From the NCBI GenBank assembly GCA_003527405.1, contig DPXH01000166.1:7056-14326 (forward strand): a stretch of DNA of 7,271 nt, in the 5' to 3' direction. This DNA is from Candidatus Sediminicultor tertius. GTDB taxonomy: Bacteria > Atribacterota > Phoenicimicrobiia > Phoenicimicrobiales > Phoenicimicrobiaceae. Shown here one piece after another: positions 5,993-7,271 of the stretch (position 1 is the stretch's first letter; the number at the start of each line of letters is the position of its first letter). Under the pieces are notes generated by a model. That model did no database searches. It was not told the DNA's origin and worked only from the letters and a program-made list of their open reading frames with translations. The translations under genes and the position numbers were made by a program.

Positions 5993-6337
5993 TTAGTTAA
6001 TATCAAGATGAATCAAAACTGCCTTCTCTACCTTTTCTAATTTTTCAGGGAGCAAAGCACTTACAAAATTGATAAGTCTTTTCTTGTCTATAGTCCGAAT
6101 TTGATTACATTTTACTTTAGAATCTTTATGTAGGTGAGTTTCTTCTTTGGGAAGAAAAACTTCAAATGGGTAGATTTTTTCTGTTTTTGATGTAACGGGA
6201 AGTACGGTTACCGTCTCAGCAAACAAATTATTTCTATCATTAGAGATTACCAAGGCCGGTCTTGTTTTTCCTATCTCATGTCCTACTACTGGCTCTAAGG
6301 ATACAAACCAAATCTCACCTCTTTTAGGAAAATCCAT
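5993..6337 (-). CDS. mazF: MazF/PemK-family mRNA interferase toxin
   Basis: A 114-residue protein of normal MazF length. Members of this family are sequence-specific endoribonucleases held inactive by the antitoxin encoded upstream. RGEIWFVSLEPVVGHEIGKTRPALVIS at the N-terminus contains the SH3-like barrel strands, and GKTRPALVIS carries Arg26. VLPVTSK at 45-51 carries Thr49. These match the catalytic Arg and Thr pair known from Bacillus MazF. VKCNQIRTIDKKRL at 75-88 is the conserved dimer and active-site region. The toxin appears complete. Its ATG is separated by one base from the antitoxin stop, and GGAG 5 nt upstream lies inside the antitoxin gene, so the two should be coupled. The cleavage specificity cannot be read from the sequence. 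Confidence 0.92.
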   Translation of the reverse strand: MDFPKRGEIWFVSLEPVVGHEIGKTRPALVISNDRNNLFAETVTVLPVTSKTEKIYPFEVFLPKEETHLHKDSKVKCNQIRTIDKKRLINFVSALLPEKLEKVEKAVLIHLDIN

Positions 6338-6338
6338 A

Positions 6339-6560
6339 TTATCTCCATCCCTCCATAGTAATCTTTTCCCACTCCCGGTTAATCTCTTTATCTTCTTTTC
6401 TGGTTGCTTTATATCCTTCTATTAAAAGTTTATCCAGTTTTTCTTTATTTATCCTCTCAAGTTTTTCTTTTACCGCTTCGGAAATGAAGCTACTCTTGTT
6501 AGGAATATCTTTTATCGCTTGGGCAATTTCCTCTGGTAAGGTAATATTTAACCTTTTCAA
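6339..6560 (-). CDS. Ribbon-helix-helix antitoxin of the MazF-type pair
   Basis: A 73-residue antitoxin. Residues 1-8 (KRLNITLP) form the DNA-binding beta strand of a ribbon-helix-helix fold. The two helices follow (EEIAQAIKDI, then SSFISEAVKEKLERI), with the turn at PNKSS. The charged tail (about 45-73, ending in EKITMEGW) would wrap the toxin. The start is taken as TTG at 6558-6560 because a perfect AGGAGG (6569-6574) lies 8 nt upstream. ATG at 6566 is only 2 nt from that site. ATG at 6578 has no ribosome site and falls upstream of the predicted transcription start. With its toxin it should repress its own promoter. A 14-bp palindrome at 6607-6620, touching the -35, is a candidate operator. 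Confidence 0.85.
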   Translation of the reverse strand: MKRLNITLPEEIAQAIKDIPNKSSFISEAVKEKLERINKEKLDKLLIEGYKATRKEDKEINREWEKITMEGWR

Positions 6561-6568
6561 GTACATCA

Positions 6569-6574
6569 CCTCCT
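6569..6574 (-). promoter_or_regulatory. Strong Shine-Dalgarno that decides the antitoxin start
   Basis: AGGAGG followed by TGATGTAC and then TTG gives an ideal 8-nt spacing. It coincides with the predicted transcription start, so the mRNA would begin almost at the ribosome site. Confidence 0.7.
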
Positions 6575-6580
6575 GCATTA

Positions 6581-6608
6581 ATTATACACTAAATAATACA
6601 CAAGTCAA
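6581..6608 (-). promoter_or_regulatory. Sigma70-type promoter of the antitoxin/MazF operon
   Basis: The minus strand reads TTGACT (6608-6603), a 16-bp spacer and TATAAT (6586-6581), the best promoter match in the window. The expected start near 6574 gives a leader of about 14 nt. Confidence 0.75.
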
Positions 6609-6620
6609 TTATTAATAATT
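6607..6620. promoter_or_regulatory. Candidate operator palindrome overlapping the -35
   Basis: AATTATTAATAATT is a perfect 14-bp palindrome overlapping the last bases of the -35 box. Ribbon-helix-helix antitoxins usually bind such sites for autoregulation; AT richness makes chance occurrence possible. Confidence 0.4.
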
Positions 6621-6666
6621 ACGAGTTTCGGGATTATAGGATATAATTATCTTTTCTAATATAAAA

Positions 6667-6693
6667 AAGGCAGACACAAGGTCTGCCCCTACA
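6667..6693 (-). repeat. GTAGGGGC-ended hairpin, half-element of the foldback family
   Basis: GGCAGAC (6669-6675) pairs with GTCTGCC (6681-6687) around ACAAG. On the minus strand it begins GTAGGGGC, like the ends of the foldback element at 6904-6980, and ends in T6, so it could also act as a minus-strand terminator upstream of the antitoxin promoter. Confidence 0.65.
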
Positions 6694-6769
6694 AATGACT
6701 AAAAATAGTAGCTTTCATATATAACCACCTTCTTAATAACTTTCATAGTAATTGTTATGTAATTACATT

Positions 6770-6930
6770 ATGGTTATAACCCAAAAAGATCAAAGATATT
6801 CTTAGCAGGTTGTAATAGCATTTTGTAATATTATAAAACATTATATGTGCTGTATTGCAAATAATTTTACAATAGATTATGGCTTTTTGGCTGCAATTAG
6901 GTTGTAGGGGCACAATGAATTGTGCCCTCA
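6770..6930 (+). repeat. Longer imperfect repeat, copy 1
   Basis: It starts ATGGTTATAACCCAAAAAGA and ends with the GTAGGGGCACAATGA foldback end. It aligns to 7153-7271 at both ends: TGGTTAT..CCCAAAAAGAYCAAA at the left and TAATTTTA..CTTTTTRG..TTGTAGGGGCACAATGA at the right. The middle is about 30 bp longer here. Many right-end differences are transitions. Confidence 0.65.
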
Positions 6931-6980
6931 CCATTTTATTGCCTAATATCTTTTGTGGGCACGATGCATCGTGCCCCTAC
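6904..6980. mobile_element. 77-bp MITE-like foldback element
   Basis: The left end starts GTAGGGGCAC (6904-6913) and the right end is its exact complement GTGCCCCTAC (6971-6980). Each end also carries its own subterminal palindrome: GGGCACAAT/ATTGTGCCC (6908-6927) and the 20-bp GGGCACGATG/CATCGTGCCC (6957-6976). The two ends differ at positions that keep pairing within each palindrome. ATTAG occurs at 6896-6900 and at 6981-6985, which could be a target duplication if the element includes GTT at its left. No coding capacity. Confidence 0.65.
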
Positions 6981-7152
6981 ATTAGCATCTTGCGTACTTT
7001 TTATCCCTCCACTCCTTCTTCCTGCTCCTCAAACACACTTAAAATATTAAACCAGTTTAATCTTTTTATTTAATACTATATAGTATGTAATAAGAATAAG
7101 TTATCTACCATACAGGATTAATATATCTATTTATTTTTATTTTTATTATAAT

Positions 7153-7271
7153 ATGGTTATCTCCCAAAAAGACCAAAATATTTTCAAAAGCATATATATA
7201 CGATACGTTATAGGTAATTTTATGATAAATTATAACTTTTTAGTTATGATTATGTTGTAGGGGCACAATGA
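7153..7271 (+). repeat. Longer imperfect repeat, copy 2, cut by the window edge
   Basis: It repeats the layout of 6770-6930 and ends with TTGTAGGGGCACAATGA at 7255-7271, so another foldback element probably continues outside the window. The GTAGGGGC ends are 353 bp apart (6904 and 7257). Confidence 0.65.

Larger units (their letters stand above)
6621..7271. other. AT-rich gene-free stretch with repeat remnants
   Basis: About 650 bp with no frame that has a family match, a ribosome site and sensible length. It contains the GTAGGGGC foldback sequences, two imperfect copies of a longer unit (6770-6930 and 7153 to the edge), a 14-bp palindrome (ATACTATATAGTAT, 7073-7086) and T-rich simple sequence near 7129-7149. 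It reads as decayed mobile or repeat DNA. Confidence 0.6.

Noticed and set aside
6879..7073. 64-residue plus-strand frame in the right-hand repeat region
   Set aside because: It is translated from the foldback element itself, with no ribosome site or family signal.
7153..7260. Short plus-strand frame beginning MVISQKDQ in repeat copy 2, with similar MVITQKDQ in copy 1
   Set aside because: Copy 1 stops after a few codons, the two differ in frame beyond that, and AT-rich repeats give such frames by chance.
6660..7271. Possible CRISPR array
   Set aside because: The repeats are palindromic, unequal, irregularly spaced and too few; no cas genes are present.

Overview
The window looks like a piece of an AT-rich genome from an uncultivated, probably Gram-negative bacterium. 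The short 3' end of a plus-strand gene at the left edge finishes with an aromatic-rich stretch and a terminal Phe, as outer-membrane beta-barrels do. The phylum cannot be fixed from the sequence. All other genes lie on the minus strand, so functional order runs right to left.

Layout, left to right: (1) 1-78, end of a putative outer-membrane protein (+). (2) 126-2359 (-), a two-gene unit: a geranylgeranyl-reductase-family flavoprotein followed 17 bp later by a long-form glucose-1-phosphate thymidylyltransferase (rmlA). (3) 2522-4661 (-), the pseudouridine catabolic pair psuK then psuG. PsuK phosphorylates pseudouridine and PsuG splits pseudouridine 5'-phosphate into uracil and ribose 5-phosphate. 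This PsuK carries an unusual Ser-Glu-Ser-Gly repeat linker encoded by a 12-bp minisatellite. (4) 4906-5769 (-), an MNT nucleotidyltransferase/HEPN (MntA/HepT-type) toxin-antitoxin pair that appears damaged: the MNT gene has a +1 frameshift in a homopolymer, and the HEPN protein has Arg in place of the catalytic His. (5) 5993-6560 (-), an apparently intact ribbon-helix-helix antitoxin/MazF-type RNase pair with a clear promoter and a near-leaderless mRNA. (6) 6600-7271, about 670 bp without a supportable gene, holding MITE-like foldback repeats and two imperfect copies of a longer AT-rich unit.

Two families of small palindromic elements run through the window. One is a REP-like family with a GTGCC-W-GGCAC centre: two 43-47 bp near-perfect palindromes placed exactly on stop codons (76-122 and 2480-2522), a third copy with compensatory changes in both arms (4789-4829), and a short relative in a leader (2394-2412). 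The other is a GTAGGGGC-ended foldback family at the right (6667-6693, 6904-6980, 7257 to the edge). Bidirectional terminator-like hairpins at 4835-4867 and 5888-5938 separate the toxin-antitoxin units from their neighbours.

No clearly new multi-gene system is visible. The points most worth a second look are the apparently co-degenerating MNT/HEPN pair, the repeat linker inside PsuK, the covarying REP-like palindromes at stop codons, and the repeat-rich right end.
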